Below are positions 25,123 to 37,674 of a stretch of 64,000 nucleotides of DNA, piece by piece. The notes under the pieces are model-generated. The model saw nothing but the letters and a program-made list of their open reading frames with translations, made no database searches and had not been told where the DNA came from. The DNA lies in contig NC_132888.1 in assembly GCF_030463535.1 (NCBI RefSeq), forward strand, positions 10,120,081 to 10,184,080, given 5' to 3'. Positions within the stretch are counted from its first letter, which is position 1. Each line of letters opens with the position of its first letter. Both the position numbers and the translations under genes were made by a program. The DNA comes from Salminus brasiliensis (Eukaryota; Chordata; Actinopteri; Characiformes; Bryconidae).

Positions 25123-25131
25123 TGTGTGTGT
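25084..25131. repeat. (TG)n microsatellite
   Basis: A TG tract with one GGG interruption, in the presumed first intron of gene 2. Confidence 0.95.
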
Positions 25132-25379
25132 TAATATTTCTAAAATCATACAATTATGTCAATCAACATACGTTACCTAAAACTAAAAAATAACCTTAAT
25201 AGCCAATATGATCAAACCATCTCTTTTCATTTCAACTTGTGTCTTAAAATAAAAAGTAAAAAAAGCTAAGAAAACAGCTGTTAAAAACAAAAGGCTATTA
25301 ATTTTACTTCATATATCAAAATGTGTGGCGACTGTAGAAGCAAACATAATATGTATAATATATATAATGTCTAGGTGCT

Positions 25380-25560
25380 GGATGCATTTTGCACATCCCA
25401 AAAAAGTCCAGAAAAAAGAGGACCAACAATGAACAGCAACCCTTTCATCTAAGAAATCTAGGGCCACAAGAATAGTATCTGACAAGGACATGTTGCAAAA
25501 TTGCAGACTACACAATACTGAGATGATTACTTACTGGGGAAATTTCCTTTCCCAATAAAA
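25380..25560. repeat. Second copy of the 23846-24010 block
   Basis: About 165 bp, similar to 23846-24010 in the same orientation and ending with a GATTACTTACTGGGGAAATT-type motif. The motif recurs upstream of genes 3 (38272) and 4 (47390). Confidence 0.55.
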
Positions 25561-26087
25561 AAAAAAAAAAGAAATGTGTGTGGAGCATATAAAACAAATG
25601 CTGCCACAATGAATAGGGCTAAAGATTGACTGGTAAAACATATAAAATATTCATAAAATTAAAAAGGTTTGATCCATAGAGAAATTCTTAATATTAACAC
25701 TTTTTTATTTCTTTTTGGCAACTTCCATAATCAAAATTAAATCAAATATATCTTTTAAATAAAAAATGATAAAAATCTAGAGGTTAGGGTTTATTACTCA
25801 ATTTATTACTTTAATATCTCAATAAATGCCTTGGCTTTAACCTGATAATCATATAAGCCTTATAAATACCTGAATTAACAAATTTAGCAGGACAGTCTAT
25901 GTATAAAATTGCCATATTCTAACACTTTTTATTTTTACAAAATTGACACAAAAACGCTGGTCACAAACACAGTTTGGATACTTTGAATACATCACTGCAC
26001 ATTATATACAGCCTCCTATTGATTACCCCATAAAATTTGCTAAAACACATCTATTTCTCAACAGTGTGACAAGTTTGCAGTTCCAGT

Positions 26088-27057
26088 ATGAGTGCACGGA
26101 AGAGACTGTTGTTCCGCTGGCTTTGTCTGCAAGGTGCACATCAAAGATTTCCACTACTGTTAAAGATACTGATTGTTTAATGTCTTAAATGTCCAGTTTA
26201 ATGTCCTAAACTGATATACAGTATGCATCTTTCATCCATTTCTTCCAGTGATCTTTTCCACTGTGTTTTCTAAAGACTGGGAGGCAGAAGTTGAGCCCAA
26301 AATTAAAGCGCTGGTCAAATCTTGTGTTGTGGTACCCTGCACTTTCAATTACCCTGGTACACAACTCCCAGACTCACGTATAAGGGCAATCTGGCACACA
26401 CAAAAAAAGGGGGATGATATTATCTATCATGAAGATAGAACCAAAGTGTTAGACAGCTTTAAAGGCCGAACAACCCTCCTTGGCCGTTTGGGCCAAAAAA
26501 ACTGCACCTTGGAGATCGATGGAGTCAGAGACCATGACAACGGCCCGTTCTGTTTCAGGGCTGAAATCCCAACATTAGACAAGTATTCTTTTACGGAGAG
26601 CTGTGTAACCATCTTCCCAACTGGTAAGTATGTCTGTAGTGACTAAAGTATGAGCTCACAGTGTTCGACTGAGTCTTTTCATGTAAGCGATTAATCATAA
26701 AGCAGTGCCTTCAAACATGTTGTGTAGAAGATCCAGACAAACCCAACCTGGAAAAAAAGGAATTCTTGGAGGAAGGAGTGTCTACCTCTTTCAAGTGTTC
26801 CACCAGACACACCTGTCCTTCTCACCCCCCCACCATCACATGGAGCTTTTCAAATAATGAAGCCATAGTGAACAACAGGGATATTGGTCATGGAATTTGG
26901 GAAGTGGAGTCCTTTTTGACTTTTACCCCAAGCGAGAAGGACACTCACACAGAACTCACCTGCACCATCAATTTCTATGGTGGCAAGCACTCTACCATCC
27001 AAACCCCCCTCTATGTGAAGCGTAAGTAAAAAACGAACAAAAAAAGAATTAAAGTAA

Positions 27058-27129
<72 letters not shown>

Positions 27130-30100
27130 TGTTTGGCATAGTAAATAATTGTGGTTTCATTTTCAGGCAAAGAAAATATCTTCCATATAATAATTCCTGT
27201 TGCCGTTGTGCTTGGAACTGCTCTTTTATTTGGAGTGATGTGTTTCTTCATGAGCAGGAAGTATAAGTAAGTCTGAGGACTGTATATGTACATATAAGTA
27301 TACATCCCTCAGTCAATGTCAGTTGTCAGCAGTACTTAGTGTTTTCTTTCTTCTCTATGTACTGAAAAACACATTATTAGACAACAGATCCAAGAGCTCC
27401 AGTCTGGAAATGGGTAAGTAAATGTTATTCAGCCATTCTGTCTTTCTTAATTCTGCGGCCCAGTTAGTATCTAGTATCCAATCTTTTCACACTTTCACAA
27501 CTATTCTTCTGCACAAAAAACATGAGGGTTTAGATGCATTTGTTGTGTTAGGTACCCTATCTTATCTCAATTACATAGCGTAAGGTCAAATGACTTTGGT
27601 ATCTACATGGCTACTATTCATTCATTCATTCATTATTTTTTTTAACTAAAGAGGGCACAATACAGTTTTAAACACAGAACAATTAGGCAGTAGGCAATTT
27701 AGAAAGTGAGTGGGAAATTTGAGTTGTCACAATGCTTTATTTCACAGTCGTCTTTACTAAAGGACCCTCAATGAACCAATTTAAGAGGGTGTAGAATATG
27801 TTTCCTAAATTATCATTCAAATATTATTTATTTAGCTGAGATTATCTTCTATAAAGAAATTAAATGGCATCAATGCACCTAAATAACAGTTTGTATTTTG
27901 TCATGTACACAGAATTTGGAGTCGAATGTCCAGAATGTCCCAAAGGTCAGTAAGTGCTTGTTCTTCACTCTAAAAAATACATTCACTACATTAAAATTTT
28001 GACTTATTTTATTTGGACTTAAAATAGTAAATTACAGTTACAATAAAAATGCTTCTTTATAATGTAGACTGTGGTTCATCCCATCCGTTCAACCTAAAAC
28101 AAATTGCTTCATGTGCCAACAAGTAATTAAACTGGGTTTATTCAACTTATCATTTAATTCAAATTATATATTTGAGTTCAGTTCCCAGTTCAGTGGCTTG
28201 TTACCCCATGAATGATTTTGTTGAGTTTTGAACAGATTAACCACTTTTTGCAGTATAGTAGGTGTAGGATTAGTTTGAAAGTGCCCTTTGCAAAAAAATG
28301 AACTGAAAAAAAAAATTGTCCCTCTGATGGAATATCTGATTCATTCTTAGTAAAAAAAAAACCAATATATGTACAAGATGGGTCCAAGAGTGACACTGAC
28401 GAGGAATCAAACGTTACTTTACAACTGTATTCCATACATGATAACAGTGATGAATAGGTGAAACAGCAGGGCATAGACTTTACAGTGATCAGTCCTGTCC
28501 TAAAGATCTACCTTCCTTCAGAGTTCAGAGTTAGTTCCAACCATAGTCCACCACACCTGCAGTAGTTAATGCACTTCTTTATAAGTCCTGGATTGACTGG
28601 GTCAGACATATTAGTGGTAGGTAAGGAGAGGCAGTGTGATAGATCAGCAGATCAGACATCAACACTACAGGAAAGTAGATCTCTGAGAAGAGAGTTGGTG
28701 ACTAAGCACAATATGATCTATGAAAATATTGTACCTTCCTTTAACTCTGCTGCAGGAATAGACAGAGGAATCAGCCCGACCTGAATATGGCCAAGTAAGT
28801 ATTTCCATTTGGGTTAGTGAATCATTTTGAATTGCCTGGATTTCTGCACTGATTACTAATTAAATGTGGTCTGATTATAAGTCACACTTATAGACAAATA
28901 CAATCTAACTAGATGAATAACAGACAGACATGTGCACTGTTAATTTATTTTACTATATTGAATAAACATCCACAGTGCAGGCTAGAACGATATGTGAACA
29001 CTTGAAGTTATCTCCACATGACTGACTTGTCAACTATTAATTTAATTGTGTTCTTTTGGTCATTGTCTTGCTGCATTACCCAACAAACCTTCAGCTTGTG
29101 GTCCTGGACTGCTGCCCTTGCATTCTCCTGCAAAATGTTTTGATTCACTTTTGACACTACTGTTTCCTTAATGAGTACAATGCATCCAGACCCTGACACA
29201 GCAAAGCAGCCCCAACCCATGATACTTCCTCCAGTATTTTTCTAGTAGTGGACACATAAACAAAGGTTTCTGCAGCTTGTAGAGTGTTCTGTAGTTTCTT
29301 TGCTGTTTCTTTTGTATTCTTTTAAGGTTTGCTCTTGCAGTGATCTTAACAGATCCTTTACTCTTAGGGAGAATTATAACAGTCCTGAATTTTCTCTATT
29401 TGTAGACAGTTTGTTTAACTGTGGATTGATGTACACCTAGACATCAAATTATTTTTTAGTAGTATGTCCAGGTTCAAGTACCTCTATAAATGCCTTCTGA
29501 TGTCTTCTGAAAGTTGTTTGCATTGTTGTATGTTTCACTGTGTCATGCTGGCTAGGCTAGGCAATGATGGGCAAACACTCGCAGGGATGGTGCGATACAA
29601 GATTTATTAAAACAAAACAGGGAAAACACGAGAATGCAGCAAGGGATAATGAATAAACAAGACAAACATGACAAACTAACATGGGCTAAACCTGAAAGCC
29701 ACCGGAGGCTGGTTGGTAGCCAGGGAGCCAGGCGAGATAGGGAAGAACCAAACAAACGTAACACTGCGCTCGTCAGGCGCAAATAAACTTACATGACTTA
29801 GAACAACGGGATTGGCCGCTGAATCCTTAAGGCAACCAACCTGCAAACCATGAAGCGATATACTCCTGAACGTGAACCGGCTCTCAAAGAGCGAACTCTA
29901 GAGACACACCATAGACAGACCTAGAATCTCTGGAACAATGAAGCCAACCAAACAGCTTGGCGTAGCAAGGATAATTCTCGGCAACGAGAATGTCAGTGTG
30001 GGCTCCCTAAGTACCCCAGCCTCAGGTAAATCCAATCACTGAAACAAAACACACATGATTACTGAAACCTAAGAATCCTTGACCTTGAAGCCTGAAAGAG

Positions 30101-30614
30101 TCCTTGAACTTGAAGCCTGTGGACTGCGGCTCGGGCGGGCGTGGCGACGCAGACCTGACACACTGTAACCAATTTGTTTTTGGGAACAACAAATTTGTCA
30201 GTAACCAGACTTCAGTTCTTATTAATTGAAACACATTTTGCCAGTTGAAAAAGTCCTTAACACAGAGGTTCACTTACTTTTTCTAGCCTGCTCTGTGAAT
30301 GTGTGGGTGATTTTAGTTTTGTAAGATTGTGTTTGTTTCTATTTGTGACTTAGACTGCGAACAGATTAGTAAGAAATCCAGAAATCAAGGCAGTTCCAAA
30401 GGATTCATATACTTGTTCTTGCAATCAGAAAGTGCATGTGCTACAACATCGTTTTAATTTTAGTTGAATGTTTTGCCTTTGGTTCTTGTCATAACATTAA
30501 AAGAATGCTAGAAAATCTGTATTGGCTAAATGAAACCCACAATCAAAATACATAATTAAGCTCTGTCCTCACAGGTCCAACCACTGTGTAAGTACCATGG
30601 CTGGAATCTCATGA
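26088..30614 (+). CDS. Siglec-like receptor 2: V-C2-TM, broken tail (gene 2)
   Basis: Proposed exons: 26088-26133, 26249-26623, 26728-27021, 27167-27266, 27381-27413, 27913-27945, 28756-28794, 30575-30614. Total 960 nt, 319 residues; same phases as gene 1. The signal region is followed by a V-set domain with Cys41, Cys46, Trp64, Cys101 and Arg119 (FCFRAEIP, the aligned sialic-acid arginine). The C2 domain has the CSTRHTC motif, and the transmembrane exon reads IIIPVAVVLGTALLFGVMCF. Tail exons 5-7 match gene 1. The exon 8 frame then runs into TGA at 30612, because a GTAAGT inside the exon and later indels destroyed the ancestral frame. The ITIM-type exon therefore cannot be reached by any consensus splice in frame. 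Ligand binding is predicted to be kept and ITIM signalling lost. An 11-nt use of exon 8 with a poor GTGTAAG donor would rescue a longer tail without an ITIM. AATAAA at 31302 is a possible poly(A) signal. Confidence 0.8.
27064..27127. repeat. (TA)n microsatellite in gene 2 intron 3
   Basis: Gene 3 has the same tract at 40659-40687, shorter by about 35 bp, showing length change since the duplication. Confidence 0.95.
28971..30298 (-). mobile_element. Tc1-like element in gene 2 intron 7, split by a solo LTR
   Basis: Terminal inverted repeats: CACAGTGCAGGCTAGAA on the left, and the reverse complement of TTCTAGCCTGCTCTGTG on the right. Minus-strand 29008-29220 encodes a decayed transposase piece, GWGCFAVSGSGCIVLI, ending in VMQQDNDQKNT. 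Gene 3 carries the same insertion at 42813-43518, while gene 4 does not. It therefore inserted after gene 4 split off and before genes 2 and 3 duplicated. A 620-bp LTR sits inside this copy only. Confidence 0.75.
29541..30160 (-). mobile_element. Solo LTR of an LTR retrotransposon
   Basis: It starts TGTCATGC and ends CCTGACA (TG...CA ends), and is flanked by the 5-bp duplication CACTG at 29536-29540 and 30161-30165. The paralogous position in gene 3 (43388-43392) has a single CACTG and no insert, a clean empty site. On the minus strand there is an AATAAA signal about 50 bp before the element end, as expected for an LTR. It is 620 bp with no coding capacity. The family (gypsy, copia or endogenous retrovirus) cannot be fixed from this. 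Confidence 0.85.
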
Positions 30615-30832
30615 TGCTCAGAACCTCATTTTCCAACTAAGTACTAAGTATATTTGTATTAATATTGATCATTATTGCATGAATTCAGTTACCTTTTAAT
30701 TCAATTCAATTACAGTTATATTACATTTTCTTCAGATTCTACAGTTAATTTACAAAATCAGTTGACATCTTACATTGTACTGTGTAGTTAGAATTAAAAG
30801 TAGTTTCTGTTCTTCCATAACATGCATCTCAG

Positions 30833-31115
30833 TGAACAAAACGAGCATACAGCATGTTAGATCTGATGTAAGTAACCTAGTATTTTTGTATTGATTTTAT
30901 TAATAAGGCTATTGTATGTTATCTGACATAAACTAATACGTCTCTGAGTTACTACCTCTATCATACTGTCTTTAACAGTTTGGATTATTATTGACCTGGT
31001 GTACACATTTTTAAGACATGTTTTTTTTTTGTGGTCTATTACTTGTGAACACTGTGGTCCTTTTTTCATATCTCTGTAGGACTATGAGGGCGATCACAAC
31101 ATATATTGGAATTAA
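30833..31115 (+). pseudogene. Decayed tail exons 9 and 10 of gene 2
   Basis: 30833-30867 and 31080-31115 keep acceptor and donor signals and match gene 1 exons 9 and 10. Exon 9 has lost two bases relative to gene 4 (35 against 37), and the ancestral frame contains TAG. The exon 10 phase-0 frame reads DYEGDHNIYWN then stop, with no ITIM. They are probably remnants, or transcribed as 3' UTR. Confidence 0.6.
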
Positions 31116-31512
31116 TGAAGATGGCAGTGAAGGTGGCACTATCACCACATGCTGTTTACTTATTCTCATTCTTTTCTTTATTTTTATTCTTATTTCATCT
31201 CAAATATGAATGAATGCCATGGCATCTTTATAATGTAACTTGCATAACAAAAACCATAAGACTAACATATAGTTAACTATCACTATCATCAAGATAAGAC
31301 TAATAAACTAATTGTTTTACACTCTTGAAATACATCTGTGATTATATACTTTTTTATCTGTATTTAGACAATTTGAATACAAGTACATGTAACTACAGTG
31401 TATCACAAAAGCGAGTACACCACTCACATTTCTGCAGATATTTAAGCATTTCTTTTCACGGGACAACACTAACAAAATAATACTTTGACGCAATTAGTCT
31501 GTGTGCAGCTTA

Positions 31513-32639
31513 TGCAGTGGGGAAAAAAGTATTTAGTCAGTCACCAATTGTGTAAGTTCTCCCACTTAAAAAGATGAGAGAGGCTGTAATTGACATCATG
31601 GGTAGACCTCAACTATGAGAGACAAAATGAAAAAAAAAAAAAAATCAGAAAGTCTGATTTTTAAAGAATTTATTTGAAAATAATGGTGGAAAATAAGTAT
31701 TTGGTCAATAACAAAAGTTCATCTCAATACTTTGTTATATATCCTTTGTTGGCAATGACTGAGATCAAATGTTTTCACAAGGTTGGCACACAATGTTGCT
31801 GGTATGTTGGCCCATTCCTCCATGCAGATCTCCTCTAGAGCAGTGATGTTTTGGGGCTGTTGGCGGGCAACACAGACTTTCAACTCCCTCCAAAGGTTTT
31901 CTATGGGGTTGAGATCTGGAGGCTGGCTTAAGCAGGGGAACACATCTGGCACTGCAAGATCTGAGTCCCTGGCGGCGTAGTTTGTTACTGACGGTAGCCT
32001 TTGTAACGTTGGTCCCAGCTTTCTGCAGGTCATTCACTAGGTCCCCCTGTGTGGTCCTGGGATTTTTGCTCACTGTTCTTATGATCATTTTGAGATCTTG
32101 CGTGGAGCCCCTGATCGAGGGAGATTAGCAGTGGTCTTGTAGGTCTCCATTTTCTGATTATTGCTCCCACAGTAGATTTCTTCACACCAAGCTGCTTGCC
32201 TATTGCAGATTCAGTCTTCCCAGCCTGGTGCAGGTCTACAGTTTTGTTTCTGGTGTCCTTCGACAGCTCTTTGGTCTTCACCATAGTGGAGTTTGGAGTG
32301 TGACTGTTTGAGGTTGTGGGCAGGTGTCTGTTATACTGTTAACCAGTTCAAACAGGTGCCATTAATACAGGTAATGAGTGGAGGACAGAGAAGCCTCTTA
32401 AAGAAGAAGTTACAGGTCTGTGACAGCCAGAAATCTTGCTTGTTTGTAGGTGACCAAATACTTATTTTCCACCATTATTTGCAAATAAATTCTTTAAAAG
32501 ACAATGTGATTTTCAGAATTCATTTTGTCTCTCATAGTTGAGATCTACCTATGATGTCAATTACAGGCCTCTCTCATTTTTTTAAGTGGGAGAACTTGCA
32601 CAATTGGTGACTGACTAAATACCTTTTTTCACCACTTTA
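31513..32639 (-). mobile_element. Second Tc1-like transposon nested in the first
   Basis: Ends are CAGTGGGGAAAAAAGTATTT and the complement of AAATACCTTTTTTCACCACTTT, with TA on both sides. The minus-strand transposase starts at 32284 ([20 protein letters not shown], a helix-turn-helix domain), is frameshifted, continues with [20 protein letters not shown], then jumps to the C-terminal block [20 protein letters not shown] at 31719-31950. The catalytic middle is deleted, so it is a non-autonomous relic. Confidence 0.8.
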
Positions 32640-33034
32640 TAACAGTGTAAATTTATTCTTCCCTCAAAATAACCCAATATACAGTCATTAATGTCTAAAC
32701 CACCAGCAACAAAAGTGAGTACCCTAAGAGACTAAACCCTTAATTGTCCAAATTGAGCACTGCTTGTCATTTGCCCTCCAAAATGTCATGTGACTCAATT
32801 TTGTAGTACAGCTCTCACACTCTCTCATACTGGCCACTGAAAGTTCTAACATGGTACTTCATGGCAAAGAACTTAAAAGACGAATTGTTGCACTACATGA
32901 GTATGGCCAAGGCTACAAGAAGATTGCCGACACCCTGAAACTGAGCTGCAGCACAGTGGCCAAGATCATCCAGCGTTTTAAAAGAGCAGGGTCCACTCAG
33001 AACAGACATCATGTTGGTCATCCATAGAAGCTAA

Positions 33035-35998
33035 GATAAGATAAGATAGTCCTTTATTAGTCCCACAGTGGGGAAATTCTCAGTGTCACAGCAGAAAGGG
33101 ATAGCATGACACTCAGTTACAAAAATGTAGATAAATAATTTACACTATATACACAATATAAATAAGAATTTTAAAAAAGCAATAACAACATTATTTACAG
33201 CAAATGACTCTTAATTGCACATGGGGGGAAGGAGGATATTGCACATAGTTTTTTTGCATTGAGGGATCTCTGTTCTCTGAACATGAACATGTGTGTGTAG
33301 TTAAGTGTGTGTGTGTGTATGTGGTCCGCTGGGAGCAGTGCTGGTTGTGCAGTCTGACGGCAGCAGGAAGGAAGGACCTGCGATACCGCTCCTTCACACA
33401 CTTGGGGTGAAGCAGCCTGTCGCTGAAGGAGCTGCCCAGTATTGCCAGAGTCTCATGCATGGGGTGGGAGCTGTTCTTCAGCATGGATGCCAGCTTGGCT
33501 GTCATCCTCCTGTCTCCCACCACCTGCACTGGGTCTAAGAAGCACCCCAGGACAGAGCCGGCCCTCTTTATGAGTTTGTCCAGTCTCTTCTTATCTGCCG
33601 TCGAGATGCTACTGCCCCAGCAGACCACTCCATAAAAGATGGCAGATGCCACCACTGTGTCGAAGAACGTCCTCAGGAGTGCTCCCTGCACTCCAAAGGA
33701 CCTCAATCTCCTCAGCAGGTAGAGTCTGCTCTGGCCTTTCTTGAAGAGTGCAGCAGTGTTGACTGTGCTACCAGTCCAGTTTGTTGTTCAGATGAACACC
33801 CACGTATTTATAAGAGTCCACACTTTCGATGTTCATACCCTGGATGTTCACTGATGGAGGGGGGTGTCTGCACCTGCGGAAATCCACCACCAGTTCTTTG
33901 GTCTTTCCAGCGTTTATCTGAAGGTGGTTCTGCAGACACCAGTTCACAAAGTCCTGAATAAGTTGTACTCACTGTCCTCCTCATTGGATATGAGGCAGAC
34001 GATCGCTGAGTCATCAGAGAACTTTTTTAGGTGACAGGTCGGTGAGCTGTACATGAAGTCAGCAGTGTACAGGGTGAAGAGGAACGGTGCCAAGGAGTCA
34101 GCCAAGGCCATTCCTTGAGGGGCTCCTGTGCTGCTGACCACCAAGTCAGAGACTGTGCCTTCACATACTGTGGTCGGTTGGTGAGGTAGTACAGTATCCA
34201 GTTTAAAAGGTGACTGTCTACTCCACAATGTCCCAACTTGTCCTTTAGGAGTCATGGCTGTATAGTGTTAAAAGCACTGGAGAAATCGAAGAAGGTGATC
34301 CTCACAGTGCTGCCAGGCTTCTGCAGGTGAGAAAAAGCTCTGTGTAGAAGATAGATGACAGCATCATCCACCCTGACACCAGGCTGGAGGGCAAACAGAA
34401 GAGGGTCCATGGATGGGCTCACCAGAGGGCGGATGTGGTTGAGGACCAGCTTCTCCAGTGACTTCATCAGATGGGAAGTCAGTGCCACTGGCCTGTAGCT
34501 GTTTAGATCCTTCGGGTGCTGTGTTTTGGGCACAGGTACCACACAAGATGTTTTCCACAGCTGTAGTACTCTTCCCAGTTTCAGGCTCATGTTGAACATA
34601 TGCTCAACTACCCTGCACAGCTGATCTGTGCAGGACTTGAGGAGCCTGGCACTGATTCCATCAGGACCTGTAGCTTTCTTAGGCTTGATCTTCCTCAGCT
34701 CATTTCTCACCTGGGTTGTTGTGAAGGACAGGTTGGAGCAGGGGGGGCTGGGTGCTGGAATGTGTGAATGGGTGGTTGATGCTGCCAGATGATGAGCCAT
34801 TAGGGGATGATGATGATGATGATTATTGTTAGCCAAAAGTTCTGAGAGAAGAAGAAGGGGGAGGGCAGCATGATGGTAGTGCTGCTGAGTGGGGATACAG
34901 CAGGGGTGTCTGTGTAGGGGGAGGGCTAGGTGATTGATCAAATTTGTTGAAAAATAGATTGAGACCATTCACCCACTTCTGGTCCCCCACCACCTGGGAG
35001 TTGGACTTTGTGTGGCCTAATATGGTTTTAAGGCCCTTCCAAACTCTCCTGACGTTGTTCTGTTGCAGCTGTTCCTCTAGCTTCTTCCTGTAGCTGGCTT
35101 TCCCCTCCCTGATCTTCCTTCTCAGTTCCCTCTGCACAGCTTTCAGCTCATCCTTGTCACCAGATCTCAAGGCCCTCTTTTTGCTTTTAGGAAAGCCTTT
35201 ATATCTGTATTAATCCATGGCTTGTTGTTGGAAAAACACAGAACAGTCTTGCTGGGCACGGTGTTATCCACACAGAAGTTGACATAGTCCGTAATGCAGT
35301 GAGTGAGGTTGTCAATGTCCTCCCATTAGGATCACACAGTTCTTCCCACACTGTTTTTTCAAAGCAGTCCTTCAGAGCCTCCTCAGACTCCTTAGACCAT
35401 TTCTTCACTGTACGGGTGACAGCTGGTTCCCTATGTACAATGGGTTTGTACACAGGCAGAAGATGAAACAGACTGTGATCAGATCTTCCAAGGGGAGGGA
35501 GAGGTGACGAGTTGTATGCCTGCTTTGTGTTGGCAAGAAACAGGTCCAGTGTTTTCATGTCTCTGGTGTGGCAGGTTACATACTGGGAGAAGGTGGACAG
35601 AGTGGAGGATGGAGAAGCATGGTTGAAGTCTCCACAGATAAGAAGGAGGGCCTGCGGGTGCTGTGTCTGCAGTCTGCACACAGCTGAGTGCAGGACATCA
35701 CAAGCCGAGGGGGGGGACGTACGCAGCTATCATGATAACGTGCGAGAGTTCCCTCGGGAGATAGTACGGCCTCATGCTAACGGTTAACAGTTCAATGTTC
35801 TTACAGCAGATTTAATAGTGATGTGCCCAGGGTTACACCATCTATCATTTAGAAATACTGCCAGTCCGCCTCCCTTCCTCTTGCCGCTCTCCTCCGTCCT
35901 GTCCACCCGACTGAGGTGAAAGCCATCCACAGATACGTGTGTGTCTGGAGTCAGCGTGGTTAGCCAGGTCTCTGTAAACAGTATTCTTCTGAAGTCTG
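33035..35998 (-). mobile_element. 5'-truncated L2/Rex1-like LINE nested in the Tc1
   Basis: Minus-strand order: endonuclease pieces (35784-36000, ETWLTTLTPD and GKRKGGGLAVF; 35199-35681, ICGDFNHAS and GRSDHSLFHLLP), then a linker at 34829-35170. The reverse transcriptase follows at 34252-34968 ([48 protein letters not shown]) and 33944-34255 (KKFSDDSAIV, the catalytic DD). The C-terminal part is at 33191-33706. The 3' tail at 33035-33060 is a short GATAA-type repeat. Several frameshifts make it inactive. The 5' end is missing the start of the endonuclease, typical of incomplete reverse transcription. Confidence 0.8.
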
Positions 35999-36192
35999 TA
36001 CACAAGAAAGCCCGCAAACAGTTGGCTGAAGACATGTCAACAAAGTACATGGATTACTGGAACCATGTCCTATGGTCTGACGAGACCAAGATTAATTTGT
36101 TTGGTTCAGATGGTCTGATAAGATATACATAAAAAGATATACTTAAATATCTGCAGAAATGTGAGGGGTTTACTCACTTTTGTGATACACTG

Positions 36193-37519
36193 TATGTCCA
36201 CATGTGTGAAGTTGGGCAATTTGAATATTGTTTTGAATGAATGTGCTTAACTGGATCACTAACTTGCTCAGCTTAGCGGCATCATTTGGATTTTGCATTC
36301 AGAGAACCCCTAAAACATAATTAGCATTATCATCTTCTTATCCACTCATTCCAGTTCAGAGTGTGTGTATTGAAATATAAAGTGAAGAGAATAACATTGT
36401 CATCTGCCAGGTTATTGAAATATTGACACTGTTCCAACTCCAGATTGTCAAGTCTGTTTGTGAGATTTTATATTATTACAGATTCTTATTCATAGGCGGG
36501 AATGGGCTGCAAACGGTAATATAAATTACATAAATACACAAGTAACACTTCTAGCTACTACTTAGCAACACCTAAGTGCCCCCTGGCACACTCTAGCAGT
36601 CACCTGGGACACCAAAGTAACTGTCAAGCAACTTATAAGCAAATTCATAGCAGCCACCACTGCCTTGAAGGAAATCCTCAAGCTGCACAACGATTCTACT
36701 ATTATTATTCTCTAATCTTTTGCTTCAGGAAATGCACTTTTTATTGTTTTTACTTTTAAAAACAGTAAAATCTTCGTGCTGTTGTTATTTAATGTGTTTT
36801 AACATGAATTCTGTAATATGGTTAGGTTTTCAAGTGTAATTTGTACAATATGTACTATTATGAATTTATAATCAGTTCTAATAGGCCGGTCAACTTTGAC
36901 TAGAAAGACAAAACTAGTTAACATGTAATGAACACAATAGGGGAATTAAATAGCCCATGGCACTGTAGCTAACCACCCTAGACATGTATGGAAGGGAAAA
37001 AAAGAAGAAGGTACATGAAGCAGGACAATTCCTAACCAAGGCTGTGTCCATCTGATAATTACATGGCCAGAAGAAAGCTTCCAGATGACACAAATGATGC
37101 AGATTGTGCATAAACTGATTCCTTGTCTCGGCAAGGTGCTTCCTTGTGTAACTGTGGTCAGTTCTTTAAATGCTGGATTACAGTTGGCTGAGATGCATCT
37201 GATAATGGTGTTCCAGTACATTCCAGTTCCAGATTGCACTCTAACAACACACGTTCTACTATCTTCATCCTCATATTGGATGAAGATACACCAATATGAG
37301 GATCATTACACCTCATATTGTGCTACCCTATCAAGTGTAGCAATGCATTTAAGTCACTGTGATCTACTTCCAATATGTAAGAAATACAAAATCAATACAA
37401 AATATAAAATGTTAAATAAAGTTAACTCAATGCATTTTCAGATTGGGTACATGCAAAACAGCTGTTCTATTTATCTATTCTATAATTTCCTGTAGACCTC
37501 TCTGGGGACTAAGCTTCTC
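36193..37519. other. 3' flank of the gene 2 unit
   Basis: About 36195-36960 is closely similar to 44611-45560 downstream of gene 3, which defines the duplicated unit. A short self-complementary stretch at about 37265-37310 (ATGAGGATG-type) is present. No exon is recognised. Confidence 0.55.
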
Positions 37520-37524
37520 TTTAC

Positions 37525-37674
37525 TATTCCAGTGATTTTAAGAAAACAGGAAGGCAGGGCTTTAACTTGCACCTCCTTTCACTTGAAGAGGTCACTTGAA
37601 CATAGACAAAGTATCCACCTGCATCCATCCTCCTAAGCAACACAAGACATCAATTTCCTACACCCAAACAGCAT
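37525..37674 (+). promoter_or_regulatory. Gene 3 promoter-proximal block and non-coding first exon
   Basis: Nearly identical to 46405-46555 before gene 4 and similar to 24470-24627 before gene 2; it ends in a GTAAGT donor at 37675. It contains the conserved TTTCACTTGAAGAGGTCACT with an AGGTCA half site (37589-37594). The acceptor for the signal exon is at 39153. Confidence 0.5.

Larger units (their letters stand above)
31396..36192 (+). mobile_element. Tc1-like transposon containing two later insertions
   Basis: Inverted ends: CAGTGTATCACAAAAGCGAG at the left and the complement of TTTTGTGATACACTG at the right, flanked by TA. The position in the gene 3 unit is an empty TA site (44610-44611). 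The plus-strand transposase start is at 32851 (MVLHGKELKRRIVALHEYGQ, then a helix-turn-helix with STVAKIIQRF), interrupted by a stop near 33027. A second piece at 35998-36120 reads KQLAEDMSTKYMDYWNHVLW and SDETKINLFGSDGL. The middle of the gene is gone. Without the two inserts the remaining element is under 1 kb. Confidence 0.8.

Noticed and set aside
31719-32284. Intact transposase on the minus strand
   Set aside because: The frames are shifted and the catalytic middle is deleted.
33305-33538. Plus-strand open frame
   Set aside because: Antisense shadow of the LINE C-terminal region.
34252-34968. Host gene encoding a 238-residue protein
   Set aside because: It is the reverse transcriptase of a LINE, flanked by its endonuclease and 3' tail.
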